Notes: generated by a model from the sequence alone, not told the origin. Positions 1 through 8,564 are shown, counted from the first letter of the stretch. The stretch is DNA of 64,000 bases from Pseudoflavonifractor sp050943825 (GCF_050943825.1 NZ_JBMNPX010000006.1:1-64000); one strand, 5' to 3'. Made by a program: numbers and translations.

Positions 1-1049
1 ACCAGCTCACGGGCCAACGGCAGCGGCTCTGTGTAGGTGCGGGGCAAGTTCTGGACCTGCACCAGGCGGCCTGCCCAGCGCCCCGTCCTGTTCGCTCCAT
101 AGAATTGGAGCAGCCCACGGACACGGCCATCCGGGCACACAGCGGCCTCAATAGCGTCATACTTTTTGGTGCTGGTCTTGCCCAGCTCTTGGCGTATCTC
201 AAGCATCCGCTGGACCTGGGGGCTGTTGTCCTCCTTGCCCAGCAGGCGGGCCACGGTGTCCTTGCGGAGGTCCGCAAGCTCCTCTCCCATGGCCTCCTGG
301 AGCCATTGCGTGAGCTGTGCCACGCTGTTGGGGTTGTCCAGCTTGGAGATTTTCATGGCCTCCTGGGTGAGGTTTTGGCGGGTCACATTGCCCAGATAGA
401 GGGCACCGCTCACCAGGTCCATGTCCACGGCCACGCCACGGGCATTGATGATGAGGTCCGTTTCCCATTGCTTTTGCACGAAGTCTGGCACCGGGAAAGC
501 AGAGAGCCGCCGCTCAATCTCCATCTCAGTCACAACATCCTGGCGGCAGTATTCTTTGAACAGCTCCCACTTGTCGGTGTCGTGCTGGGGCAGGTTGCGG
601 GTGCGGCCTCCATTGGCCTTTGTAGGGGCGCAGGGGATGCAGAAATAGCGGATGAGCGCCTTGCCGGTGTTGAGCTTGCGCTTGTCCTCAGCAAGCCCCA
701 GGGCCCTGCCAGTGGCATCCAGGCCCGCTGTGTAGCCGCAATAGAGGCCGTGGAACATGGTGCAGCGCCATTGGTCCGGCGGCAGGGTGCCCAAAAACTT
801 GGACAGGCAGCCCCACTCAAAGGGGGCGTTGTATGCGTGCTTGATGTACTCCGGGGAGGTGATGGCCTGGACCAGCCACGGGGGGAGGATTTCCCCCCGT
901 GCCAGGTCAATGATCTCAACAGGCGCACCATCCACACTGTACGCAAAGAGCAGGATTTCAAAGTCCGGGCTGGAGATGTACTTTTGCGCCCCGGCCTTAG
1001 CAATCGGCACGCTTGAATAGGTTTCAAGGTCAATGCTGAGATGGTGCAT
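1..1049 (-). CDS. Phage family A DNA polymerase, C-terminal part outside window
   Basis: Reading the minus strand from an ATG at 1049 gives an open frame that runs off the left edge (about 349 codons). The first residues, MHHLSIDLETYSS, carry the DxE exonuclease motif I; NAPFEWG (about residue 75) fits motif II and YCRQDV (about residue 165) fits motif III of a DnaQ-like 3'-5' proofreading domain. The last visible part, TGRWAGRLVQVQNLPR, is the conserved entry into the palm of family A (Pol I/T7-like) polymerases. This is the type of replicative polymerase carried by many Firmicutes siphophages. The start is supported by TTGGAGGA six bases upstream. It lies 12 bp downstream of the DUF2815 gene, the usual phage order. 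Catalytic motifs A-C are outside the window, so activity cannot be judged. Confidence 0.88.
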   Translation of the reverse strand, partial: MHHLSIDLETYSSVPIAKAGAQKYISSPDFEILLFAYSVDGAPVEIIDLARGEILPPWLVQAITSPEYIKHAYNAPFEWGCLSKFLGTLPPDQWRCTMFHGLYCGYTAGLDATGRALGLAEDKRKLNTGKALIRYFCIPCAPTKANGGRTRNLPQHDTDKWELFKEYCRQDVVTEMEIERRLSAFPVPDFVQKQWETDLIINARGVAVDMDLVSGALYLGNVTRQNLTQEAMKISKLDNPNSVAQLTQWLQEAMGEELADLRKDTVARLLGKEDNSPQVQRMLEIRQELGKTSTKKYDAIEAAVCPDGRVRGLLQFYGANRTGRWAGRLVQVQNLPRTYTEPLPLAREL

Positions 1050-1061
1050 GATGTCCTCCAA

Positions 1062-1757
1062 TTACATGGGCTGGCCGGTGATGGGGTTGATGCCGCCGGT
1101 GGTAGCCCAGGGCACCTGAGCAGCAGGGGCGGCGGGGGCCGCAGGCTGGACACCGTAGGCACCGGGGGTGGCGGGCATCGCCGCACCGTAGGCGGGAGTG
1201 GCCGCAGGAGTGCCGCCCAGCCCGGCGAAGTCAGAGGCAGCGGAGGCCTGGCCGCTCAGGGGCTCCCCGTCACGGGTCTTGAGAACATTACCCAGACCGC
1301 AGCCAATGCCCTTGTTGCCGCTGTTGGAGTAGCCGAAGAAACGGACGGTGACACGGCCATACATGCCGCTGTAAATGTCCGCCGGGGACAGTTCGCAGTT
1401 GATGTTGTCGATGCCCACCACCTGGGGCTTGTTCTTGGTAGAGGCGGTCATCACCCAATGGCCCTTGCACTCATCGCCAAAGGGAACACCGGAGGGGCGC
1501 ACGCCGTCACCATCGTAGATGGGCACCTTGAGCATGGGCGGGCGGGCACCGTTCCACACCTTGGCCATGGCCTCATTGGCGGCGGCCTGGATGGCAGCGT
1601 CAATGTCAGCCTTGGTGGCGGCATCGCTCTTGGGGATGAGCAGGGTGACGGAATACTTGGGCTCACCGCCCTGCTGGGCGGCTCTGGGGGTGGTCAGGTT
1701 GGCATAGGAGAGGCGGACCTCACCAGTTAGGACTTTCATGGCATCATTCTGATACAT
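1062..1757 (-). CDS. Phage DUF2815 protein (probable ssDNA-binding / replication accessory)
   Basis: The protein contains the family core MKVLTGEVRLSYA, then YSVTLLIPKSD and a Gly/Ala/Pro-rich C-terminal tail ending NPITGQPM. DUF2815 proteins sit immediately before the phage family A polymerase, as here, and are regarded as single-strand DNA binding or replication accessory proteins. The frame could start at 1757 (MYQNDAMKV) or at the ATG at 1739; neither has a clear ribosome site. In related phages a DUF2800 gene normally precedes it; here the sequence upstream is directly the yifB promoter on the other strand. The 5' end may therefore be a truncation or deletion junction, and the gene may not be expressed. 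The family call is firm; the function is inferred. Confidence 0.82.
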   Translation of the reverse strand: MYQNDAMKVLTGEVRLSYANLTTPRAAQQGGEPKYSVTLLIPKSDAATKADIDAAIQAAANEAMAKVWNGARPPMLKVPIYDGDGVRPSGVPFGDECKGHWVMTASTKNKPQVVGIDNINCELSPADIYSGMYGRVTVRFFGYSNSGNKGIGCGLGNVLKTRDGEPLSGQASAASDFAGLGGTPAATPAYGAAMPATPGAYGVQPAAPAAPAAQVPWATTGGINPITGQPM

Positions 1758-1788
1758 AATCTTTGAGTGTTCCCCGGCGACGTTTTTC

Positions 1789-1818
1789 TTGGCAGCCGCC
1801 CTTTCTCCGTGGTATACT
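1789..1818 (+). promoter_or_regulatory. yifB promoter
   Basis: TTGGCA at 1789-1794 and TATACT at 1813-1818 are separated by 18 bp, placing transcription start near 1825, 25 bases before the yifB ATG. Confidence 0.6.
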
Positions 1819-1842
1819 GATGCTGTATGGAGAAAGGGCGGC
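1795..1842. repeat. Perfect 14-bp inverted repeat across the yifB promoter
   Basis: GCCGCCCTTTCTCC at 1795-1808 is matched exactly by its reverse complement at 1829-1842, with 20 bp between. The left arm lies in the -35/-10 spacer and the right arm contains the yifB ribosome-site region. It could be an operator, or a terminator for plus-strand transcription entering from the left, since GATTTTTA follows the right arm. Confidence 0.6.
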
Positions 1843-1849
1843 GATTTTT

Positions 1850-3370
1850 ATGCTCTGCGAGGTGCGCTCTCTGGGCCTGACCGGCGTGGCCGGGTACGAG
1901 GTGCGGGCCGAATGTGACCTGTCCGGCGGTCTGCCCGCCTTTGATATTGTGGGCCTGCCCGACGCGGCGGTGAAGGAGGCCCGGGAGCGGGTGCGGGCCG
2001 CGGTGAAGAACTGCGGCTTCACCTTCCCCGTGTCCCGCATCACGGTGAATCTGGCCCCCGCCGCCCAGCGGAAGGCGGGCACCCTCTACGACCTGCCCAT
2101 TCTGGTGGGCATTCTGGCCGCAGGCGGACAGCTCCGGTGCGACCTGTCCCGCTCGGCCTTTGTGGGCGAGCTGTCCCTGTCCGGGGAGGTGCGGCCGGTG
2201 ATGGGCATGCTGCCCATGGCCCTGGCCGCTGTCCGGGCAGGGGTGGCGGCTCTCTATGTCCCCGCCGAGAGCGCCGCCGAGGCCACCTTGGCCGGCGGCG
2301 GCATGGCGGTCTACCCGGTGGAGAGCGTCACCGCCCTCATCCGCCACCTGACGGGTGAAGAACCCCTCTCCCCCGCTCCCCCCTGGACGCCCGGAGAAGC
2401 CCTCACCGCCGGGCCGGATTTTGCCGAGGTGAAGGGGCAGGAGCATGTGAAGCGGGCCCTGGAGATTGCCGCCGCCGGCGGGCACAACATCTGCATGGTG
2501 GGGCCTCCCGGTTCGGGCAAGTCCATGCTGGCCCGGCGTCTGCCCTCCATCCTGCCTGACATGACCGGGGCGGAGGCCCTGGCCGCCACTGAGGTCCACT
2601 CGGTGGCCGGACTCACCACAGCGGAGGAGCCCCTGCTGCTCCGCCGCCCCTTCCGCTCCCCCCACCACACCATCTCCCCCATGGGCATGGCGGGCGGCGG
2701 CTCCAATCCCCGTCCCGGCGAGATCTCCCTGGCCCACAACGGGGTGCTCTTCCTGGATGAGCTGCCCGAGTTCAAGCCCGAGGTGCTGGAGGTGCTGCGC
2801 CAGCCGTTGGAGGAGGGTCAGGTCACCATCTCCCGGGCGTCCGGTACCGTGTCCTACCCCGCCCGGTTCATGCTGGTGTGCGCCATGAACCCCTGCAAGT
2901 GCGGCTGGTACGGCCACCCGTCCGGCCGGTGCCGGTGCACCGAGGCGGCGGTGGAGAAGTACCAGGGCCGGGTATCCGGGCCCCTGATGGACCGGATCGA
3001 CCTCCATGTGGAGGTGCCGCCCCTGGAGTTCCACGAGCTGTCCCACGCCGCCCCCGCCGAGTCCTCGGCGGACATCCGGGTGCGGGTCAACGCCGCCCGG
3101 CGCATCCAGTCCGCCCGCTTCGGGCCTGACGGCCCCTCCTGCAACGCCCACATGGGCCAGCGGGAGCTGCGGGAGTTCTGCCAGCTTGACAGCGCCTGCG
3201 AGGCGCTGATGAAGGGTGCCTTCCAGCGTATGGGCCTTACCGCCCGGGGTTATGACCGCATTCTGCGGGTGGCCCGCACCATCGCCGATCTGGACGGCAG
3301 CGAAGCAATCCAGGTGCCCCATCTGGCCGAGGCGCTCCAGTACCGGCCCGGGGCCTACCTTGTGAAATAA
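1850..3370 (+). CDS. yifB: YifB family Mg-chelatase-like AAA ATPase (ComM-like)
   Basis: The 506-residue protein starts with the family signature VRSLGLTGVAGYEV and DIVGLPDAAVKEARERVRAA. An N-terminal ChlI-like domain is followed by an AAA domain with Walker A GPPGSGKS (about residue 218), Walker B VLFLDELPEF (about residue 300) and a Cys-rich insertion CAMNPCKCGWYG (about 343-360). Members such as ComM are hexameric helicases for branch migration in transformation and recombination; the role in Clostridia is less certain. I chose the ATG at 1850 because homology begins there; the in-frame ATG at 1820 has no ribosome site. It is first in a yifB-thiI-cinA operon, the next gene starting 28 bp downstream. 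Confidence 0.95.
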   Translation: MLCEVRSLGLTGVAGYEVRAECDLSGGLPAFDIVGLPDAAVKEARERVRAAVKNCGFTFPVSRITVNLAPAAQRKAGTLYDLPILVGILAAGGQLRCDLSRSAFVGELSLSGEVRPVMGMLPMALAAVRAGVAALYVPAESAAEATLAGGGMAVYPVESVTALIRHLTGEEPLSPAPPWTPGEALTAGPDFAEVKGQEHVKRALEIAAAGGHNICMVGPPGSGKSMLARRLPSILPDMTGAEALAATEVHSVAGLTTAEEPLLLRRPFRSPHHTISPMGMAGGGSNPRPGEISLAHNGVLFLDELPEFKPEVLEVLRQPLEEGQVTISRASGTVSYPARFMLVCAMNPCKCGWYGHPSGRCRCTEAAVEKYQGRVSGPLMDRIDLHVEVPPLEFHELSHAAPAESSADIRVRVNAARRIQSARFGPDGPSCNAHMGQRELREFCQLDSACEALMKGAFQRMGLTARGYDRILRVARTIADLDGSEAIQVPHLAEALQYRPGAYLVK

Positions 3371-3398
3371 CGACGTAACTATAAGGAGAACAAACAAT

Positions 3399-4571
3399 AT
3401 GGACGAGATTATCCTGATGAAGCTGGGCGAGCTGGTGCTCAAGGGCCTGAACCGCCGCAGCTTTGAAGACAAGCTCATCGCCAACGCCCAGCGCCGCCTG
3501 AAGCACTGCGGCAGCTTCAAGGTGTACTCCAAGCAGTCCACCATGTATGTGGAGCCCAAGGACGACAGCTGCGACATGGACGCCGCCTGGGAGGCCATGA
3601 AGCGCCTCTTCGGCGTGGTGGGTCTGAGCCGCGCCCGGGCCTGCGCCAAGGACAAGGACGCCATGCTGGAGACCGCCAAGACCTATCTCCACGACAAGCT
3701 GTCCACCGCCCGCACCTTCAAGGTGGAGGCCAAGCGGGCCGACAAGACCTTCCCCATGACCTCCATCGAGCTGGCCCAGTACGTGGGCGGCGAGCTCCAC
3801 GACGCCTTCCCCAACCTGTCCGTTGACGTCCACAACCCGGAGCTGACCGTTCACCTGGAGGTGCGCGACTACGCCGCCTTTGTCCACGCCGACCCGGAGC
3901 CCGGCGCAGGCGGCCTGCCGGTGGGCATCGGCGGCCGGGCGGTGAGCCTGCTCTCCGGCGGCATCGACTCCCCCGTGGCCTCCTGGATGATGGCCAAGCG
4001 GGGCCTGGCTCTGGACATGGTCCACTTCTTCTCCTACCCCTACACCTCCCCTGAGGCCAAGGACAAGGTCATCGAGCTGGCTCGGCTCATCACCCCCTGG
4101 TGCGGCCGTCTCACGGTCCATGTGGTGCCCTTCACCAAGATCCAGGAGGCGCTGCGCCGCTCCTGCCCCGAGGAGCTGTTCACCATCCTCATGCGCCGCT
4201 TCATGATGCGCATTTCCTGCCGTGTGGCCTACCGGGTGGGCGCGGGCGCTCTGGTCACCGGCGAGAGCCTGGGCCAGGTGGCCAGCCAGACCATGTCCGC
4301 CATGCGCATGACCGGCGCGGTGTGCGACCTGCCCATCCTCCGGCCCGTGGTGGGCATGGACAAGGAGGAGATCGTCCGTATCGCCCGGAAGATCGGAACC
4401 TTTGAGACCTCTATCCTGCCCTACGAGGACTGCTGCACCGTGTTCACTCCCCGGCACCCCCGGCTGCGTCCCCTGCCCGGCGAGATCGAGGCCGCCGAGG
4501 CCAACCTGGACATCGAGGCCCTGGTGGACGAGGCTGTGAAGAACATCGAGCGGATTCAGGTCAATCCCTGA
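3399..4571 (+). CDS. thiI: tRNA 4-thiouridine synthetase ThiI
   Basis: The 390-residue protein has an N-terminal ferredoxin-like/THUMP region (about residues 1-165) for tRNA binding, then a PP-loop ATPase domain with LLSGGIDSPVASW at about residue 184. ThiI adenylates U8 of tRNA for sulfur insertion and, in some bacteria, supplies sulfur for the thiamine thiazole ring. The C-terminal rhodanese domain of the E. coli enzyme is absent, as in most Firmicutes, so a dedicated cysteine desulfurase must deliver the sulfur and a thiamine role is doubtful. A conserved CCTVFTPRHPR segment is present near the end. AAGGAGAA precedes the ATG. A short GC-rich hairpin (4596-4614) lies between it and cinA. 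Confidence 0.96.
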   Translation: MDEIILMKLGELVLKGLNRRSFEDKLIANAQRRLKHCGSFKVYSKQSTMYVEPKDDSCDMDAAWEAMKRLFGVVGLSRARACAKDKDAMLETAKTYLHDKLSTARTFKVEAKRADKTFPMTSIELAQYVGGELHDAFPNLSVDVHNPELTVHLEVRDYAAFVHADPEPGAGGLPVGIGGRAVSLLSGGIDSPVASWMMAKRGLALDMVHFFSYPYTSPEAKDKVIELARLITPWCGRLTVHVVPFTKIQEALRRSCPEELFTILMRRFMMRISCRVAYRVGAGALVTGESLGQVASQTMSAMRMTGAVCDLPILRPVVGMDKEEIVRIARKIGTFETSILPYEDCCTVFTPRHPRLRPLPGEIEAAEANLDIEALVDEAVKNIERIQVNP

Positions 4572-4595
4572 CCTTCCCTCTGTTTCGTATATCTT

Positions 4596-4614
4596 CGCCG
4601 GGACTTTCCCGGCG
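4596..4614 (+). other. Small GC hairpin between thiI and cinA
   Basis: CGCCGGGA and TCCCGGCG with a 3-base loop are followed only by TTTCGG. It could be a weak attenuator or an mRNA stabilising hairpin just before the cinA ribosome site. Confidence 0.45.
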
Positions 4615-4632
4615 TTTCGGAGGTCTTTTGTT

Positions 4633-5895
4633 ATGACGCATACCGCAGAACTCATCGCAGTGGGCACCGAGCTGCTCCTGGGCAACATCGCCAACACCGA
4701 CGCCCAGATGCTCTCCAAGGGTCTGAGCGCCCTGGGCATCAACGTGTACTACCACACCGTGGTGGGCGACAATCCCCAGCGGCTGAAGGCGGCGGTGGAA
4801 ATCGCCAAGAGCCGGGCGGACATCATCATCACCACCGGCGGCCTGGGTCCCACCTGCGACGACCTGACCAAGAACGTACTGGCCGAGTGTTTTGGCAGGA
4901 AGCTGGTGTATGACGAGGAGTCCGCCCAGCGGATTAAGGATTACTTTCACCGGCTCCACCCCAACGGCACCATGACGGAGAATAACCTCCAGCAGGCCTG
5001 GCTGCCCGAGGGCTGCACCATCTTCTCCAACGACTGGGGCACCGCCCCCGGCTGTGCCTTTGAGGCCGACGGTGTCCGGGTCATTATGCTCCCCGGCCCC
5101 CCCAACGAGTGCACCCCCATGTTTGAGCACCGTGCCGTGCCCTATCTCCAGGCTCTGGCCGACGGCGTCATCGCCTCCCGGACGCTGAAGATTTTCGGCA
5201 TGGGTGAGTCGGCGGTGGAGGCCAGGCTGCGGGACCGGATGAACGCCCTCACCAACCCCACCCTGGCCCCCTACGCCAAGACCGGCGAGGTGGAGCTGCG
5301 CATCACCGCCAAGGCCGCCACCGTGGAGGAGGCCCGTGCCCTCATCGTCCCGGTGGAAAAAGAGGTCCGGGATATCTTCGGCCCCCTGGTGTACGGCGCC
5401 GACGTGGCCTCCATGGAGGAGGTGGTGCTGGGCCTGCTGAAGGAGAAGGGGCTCACCATGGGCACCGCCGAGTCCTGCACCGGCGGTCTGGTGGCCAAGC
5501 GGCTCACCGACCTGTCCGGCGCCTCCGCCGTGTTCAGGGGCGGCGTGGTGAGCTACACCAACGAGGTGAAGGCCGGAGTTCTGGGCGTTCCCCAGGAGAT
5601 GCTGGATGAGTTCGGCGCTGTCAGCGCCCAGGTGGCCCAGGCCATGGCCCAGGGCGCCCGGAAGGTGCTGGGCTGCGACCTGGCCGTGTCCCTCACCGGC
5701 GTGGCCGGTCCCAACCCGGACGACCGGAACAACCCGGTTGGCCTCATCTACGTGGCTCTGGACACCCCCGAGGGCACCCGGGTCCGGGAGCTGCACCTCA
5801 TCAACGGCCGCGCCCGCATCCGCACTGTGGCCGCCACCAATGCCTTCGACATGGTCCGGCGGTACCTCACCGGCCTGCCTGACCGGGACGCATAA
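4633..5895 (+). CDS. cinA: CinA family protein (pyrophosphatase + NMN deamidase domains)
   Basis: The 420-residue protein has a MoCF_biosynth-type N-terminal domain (about 1-170; AVGTELLLGNIANTD, TTGGLGPTCDDLT) and a C-terminal CinA domain (about 255-415; GTAESCTGGLVA, VSLTGVAGP). By family knowledge the C-terminal domain deamidates nicotinamide mononucleotide and the N-terminal domain has ADP-ribose pyrophosphatase activity, so the protein works in pyridine nucleotide recycling. In several bacteria it is induced with competence and lies next to recA, which is not seen here. Both domains look complete. CGGAGG lies 9 bp before the ATG. It is last in the yifB operon and is followed by an intrinsic terminator. 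Confidence 0.96.
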   Translation: MTHTAELIAVGTELLLGNIANTDAQMLSKGLSALGINVYYHTVVGDNPQRLKAAVEIAKSRADIIITTGGLGPTCDDLTKNVLAECFGRKLVYDEESAQRIKDYFHRLHPNGTMTENNLQQAWLPEGCTIFSNDWGTAPGCAFEADGVRVIMLPGPPNECTPMFEHRAVPYLQALADGVIASRTLKIFGMGESAVEARLRDRMNALTNPTLAPYAKTGEVELRITAKAATVEEARALIVPVEKEVRDIFGPLVYGADVASMEEVVLGLLKEKGLTMGTAESCTGGLVAKRLTDLSGASAVFRGGVVSYTNEVKAGVLGVPQEMLDEFGAVSAQVAQAMAQGARKVLGCDLAVSLTGVAGPNPDDRNNPVGLIYVALDTPEGTRVRELHLINGRARIRTVAATNAFDMVRRYLTGLPDRDA

Positions 5896-5897
5896 GC

Positions 5898-5940
5898 AAA
5901 TGCCTGCTGAGCACAGCGCTGTTCAGCAGGCATTTTATCT
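5898..5940 (+). terminator. Terminator after cinA
   Basis: AAATGCCTGCTGA (5898-5910) pairs with TCAGCAGGCATTT (5923-5935); the loop region itself contains the palindrome ACAGCGCTGT. A short T-rich stretch follows. Confidence 0.8.
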
Positions 5941-5956
5941 TTGTTAGAAAAATAAC

Positions 5957-5987
5957 TTGACCTTTCCCCAGGGGAATAGGTTACATT
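5957..5987 (+). promoter_or_regulatory. MerR-type promoter/operator
   Basis: TTGACC (5957-5962) and TACATT (5982-5987) are 19 bp apart, the over-long spacer typical of MerR-activated promoters. The spacer holds a near-dyad, CCTTTCCCC next to GGGGAATAGG. It lies directly before a MerR-family gene, so autoregulation is the likely meaning. Confidence 0.65.
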
Positions 5988-6008
5988 ATACCTCAAGGAG
6001 GAGAGATC

Positions 6009-7049
6009 ATGACCATTTCGGAGGTAATGCGTCAAACCGGCCTAACGCGAAAGGCAATTTATCTCTACGAGCAGCGTGGAATTCTTCATCCCAGAAAGGT
6101 GGAGGCCGGCAGCACAGCTTACCGCGAATATACCGCCAGGGATGTCCAGCTTCTCCGCTCCGTCTCCCGTTTGCGGACGCTGGGTGTCCCCCTCTCCGAG
6201 ATTGCTCAGGCTCTGGAGAGCGGCCGGGTGGATTTGATACTCCAGCGGCAGCTGCTTCAGCAGCAGGCGCGTCTGGCGGAGCTCTCCAATTCCGTGGAGC
6301 GCCTGCACACCCTTCTCCACCGCCTTCCCCCCAACAGCGGCATAGATGAATTTGATCAGGCCGCTGACATGCTTCTTCCCCGAACCCTTCAGCCGGAGCT
6401 TTCTGATAAGCTGGCGGAGGACTTCCCCGCCGGATACGTCCGCCGTCTGGCCATGCTGCTCTATGAGGCCTTTCTGGATAAGCCGCTGGACAGCCCCGAG
6501 CGCTGGAATCTCTGGTACGAGCTTCTGGACCAGCTGAAGCAGGGTGTTACGGCCGATCTGCTGGACGCCTACACCGAATTTTACGGCAGTCTGACCACGG
6601 ACCAGCTCTGCGAGGACTACCGTCTGCGCCGCCGCCTTGTCTGTGACTACGCCAGTTACGGCCCCGTACAGGAGCAGGCCAAGGCCAGAGAGATCTATTT
6701 CGAGCTGAACCAGCTGGTCTGTTCACCCGCAGCGCTCAAGCAGTGGAATCACTTCTATCACACACTGGTGCGGCGGGTTCTGTCCGCCCAACTTGCCGGC
6801 GTGATGGAGCGTGTCCGGCAGCTCAGCACGGTTTACGGCCCCTATCAGTTCCGCTTCTCCGAAATGACCAGATGTTATCTGGACCCTCTGCTCAAAACGC
6901 CGGAGGGTCTTGTCCTTCAGACCCGGCTGCACGACTGCGGCGCCGCGGACATTTTTCAAAAGGGGGTGCTGATTTTTTTCGACTTCTACAACAATACCCT
7001 GCGCTGTATACTCCATCCGGATCAATCACGAAAGGGGAATTCTGAATGA
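6009..7049 (+). CDS. MerR family regulator with large C-terminal domain
   Basis: The first 70 residues form a MerR winged helix (ISEVMRQTGLTRKAIYLYEQRGIL ... YTARDVQLLRSVSRLRTLGV in two segments), followed by a short coiled coil (about 75-105). The remaining roughly 240 residues are helical, rich in W, Y and L, and I do not recognise a named effector domain. At 346 residues it is much longer than metal-sensing MerR proteins. It has AAGGAGGAG seven bases before the ATG and a MerR-type promoter of its own. Its stop overlaps the ATG of the next gene by 4 bp (ATGA), so the regulator and the secreted FAD reductase are translationally coupled. The likely inference is that it senses the substrate of that reductase or a related stress; the ligand is unknown. 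Confidence 0.85.
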   Translation: MTISEVMRQTGLTRKAIYLYEQRGILHPRKVEAGSTAYREYTARDVQLLRSVSRLRTLGVPLSEIAQALESGRVDLILQRQLLQQQARLAELSNSVERLHTLLHRLPPNSGIDEFDQAADMLLPRTLQPELSDKLAEDFPAGYVRRLAMLLYEAFLDKPLDSPERWNLWYELLDQLKQGVTADLLDAYTEFYGSLTTDQLCEDYRLRRRLVCDYASYGPVQEQAKAREIYFELNQLVCSPAALKQWNHFYHTLVRRVLSAQLAGVMERVRQLSTVYGPYQFRFSEMTRCYLDPLLKTPEGLVLQTRLHDCGAADIFQKGVLIFFDFYNNTLRCILHPDQSRKGNSE

Positions 7050-8563
7050 AACGCGTAAAACTGCTCTCTTTGCTTCTGTCGCTCTCCCTGCTCCTTGCCG
7101 CCTGCGCCGGCCCTGCCGCGCCCACAGGCAGCTCCGCCAGCCCCTCCCCCTCCGTCTCGCCGACGGATACTACCCCCTCCGCCTCGCCGACGGATACTAC
7201 CCCCTCCGCCTCGCCTGAGGTCAGCCGCGATACAACGGTGGACTTTGTTGTGGTGGGTGCCGGTATGGCCGGTCTCTCCGCCGCCACTGAGGCGGCCCAG
7301 CAGGGAAGCTCCGTCCTGCTGCTGGAAAAGCTGTCCTTTGCCGGCGGCTCCTCCGCCCTGTGTGAAGGCTACCTCTGGGCCTCCGGCTCTCAGATGAATG
7401 AGGCCTGCGGCATCGGCTACACGCCGGAGAAAATGAAGGAATTCTTCAAGCAGTGCGGCGGCGATGTAGTGGTCCCCGGCCTCATCGACAACATGGTGGA
7501 CGTCTCCGGGGAAATCTTCGACAAGCTCAACGAAGAGGGCGTCCTGTTCAGCAAGGAGACCTTTACCACCAGCGGCAGCGTCCTGGCTCCCGATCTCCAG
7601 GTCTTTGTGGCCGAGGGCGCTGGCTCCGGCATGATTCAGAGCATGGTGGCCCGCGCTGAAAAGGCGGGGGTTGAAATCCGCTATGAGTCCCCCGCCGTGG
7701 ATCTGATTGTGGAGGACGGCGCGGTGGCCGGTGTCACCGTTGAGGACTCCGAGGGGACCTATCAGGTCCGCGCCGGAACCACCATTCTGGCCACCGGCGG
7801 CTTCCTGATGAACGAAGAGATGATGGAGGAATACATGCCGCTGTGGGCGGGCCTTCATCCCCTCTGCACCGTGGGCGCCACCGGTGACGGACACCGCATG
7901 GCGATAGAGCTGGGCGCCCAGATGATTGGCGATAACACCACCGGTACCTGGGGCTGGGACGGCCAGAACGGCTACAAGATGGAGGGCGGCCTTGCTCCCA
8001 TGCTCAGCATGTTTATCACCAACCTGGAGGGACAGCGTTTTGGAAGTGAGCTGGATCCGCTCAAGAACGCCAATATTCTCCATCAGACCGGCCGGAAGGC
8101 TTACTGTTTCTTTGACTCCAACTCTTCCTATGTGCAGCTGCTGGAGCAGAGTGTGGCTGCCGGTCTGACGGTGAAGGCAGATACACTGGAGGAGCTTGCG
8201 CAGTCGGTCGGCATGGATGCGGACGCCCTTCTGGCCACGGTGGAGGCCTATAACGCCGCGGCAGCCGACGGCAGCGATGCCTTCGGCATGCCCGCCGCTG
8301 CCATGACCCCGCTGACCACCGCTCCCTACTACATGAGCATCCTCTCCCCCGAAATCCCCAACGCCACACTCATGGGCCTCAAGGTCAATGAGTTCGGGCA
8401 GATTGTGGACGGTTCTGACCAGCCCATCCCCAATCTCTACGGTGCGGGTGAGCTGATTCTGGGCAGCGTGGTCAACGACCGCTACCCCACCTGCGGCTCC
8501 TGCCTGGGCGCCGGCGCCTATGTGGGCGTGGTGGCTGTGCGCCACGCTCTGGGCCTGATGTAA
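7046..8563 (+). CDS. Secreted lipoprotein FAD-dependent reductase (fumarate reductase/FAD_binding_2 type)
   Basis: A lipoprotein signal with lipobox LLAAC (Cys about residue 19) is followed by a Pro/Ser/Thr linker containing two exact copies of a 9-residue unit (SPTDTTPSA; 27-bp tandem DNA repeat at 7157-7210). A Rossmann FAD site VVVGAGMAGLSAA begins at about residue 68, with LLEK closing the second strand, and the rest is a FAD_binding_2/flavocytochrome c type reductase ending in GSCLGAGAYVGVVAVRHAL. Gut anaerobes use such enzymes outside the membrane to reduce organic acceptors such as fumarate, urocanate or acrylates. No FMN-binding domain is present, so electrons must come from a separate carrier not seen here. 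The substrate cannot be named. It is coupled to the MerR gene. Confidence 0.85.
   Translation: MKRVKLLSLLLSLSLLLAACAGPAAPTGSSASPSPSVSPTDTTPSASPTDTTPSASPEVSRDTTVDFVVVGAGMAGLSAATEAAQQGSSVLLLEKLSFAGGSSALCEGYLWASGSQMNEACGIGYTPEKMKEFFKQCGGDVVVPGLIDNMVDVSGEIFDKLNEEGVLFSKETFTTSGSVLAPDLQVFVAEGAGSGMIQSMVARAEKAGVEIRYESPAVDLIVEDGAVAGVTVEDSEGTYQVRAGTTILATGGFLMNEEMMEEYMPLWAGLHPLCTVGATGDGHRMAIELGAQMIGDNTTGTWGWDGQNGYKMEGGLAPMLSMFITNLEGQRFGSELDPLKNANILHQTGRKAYCFFDSNSSYVQLLEQSVAAGLTVKADTLEELAQSVGMDADALLATVEAYNAAAADGSDAFGMPAAAMTPLTTAPYYMSILSPEIPNATLMGLKVNEFGQIVDGSDQPIPNLYGAGELILGSVVNDRYPTCGSCLGAGAYVGVVAVRHALGLM
7157..7210 (+). repeat. Two tandem 27-bp repeats in the lipoprotein linker
   Basis: Two identical 27-bp copies (7157-7183, 7184-7210) encode SPTDTTPSA twice in the flexible linker after the lipobox. 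Copy number could vary by slippage, changing the tether length. Confidence 0.85.
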
Positions 8564-8564
8564 T

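Noticed and set aside
105..1016. Plus-strand open frame at the left edge
   Set aside because: The minus strand encodes clear exonuclease and polymerase motifs in this interval; the plus frame shows none.
1736..3679. Long minus-strand frame opposite yifB
   Set aside because: No family similarity, His/Gly/Gln-rich composition typical of antisense shadows; yifB matches its family over the full length.
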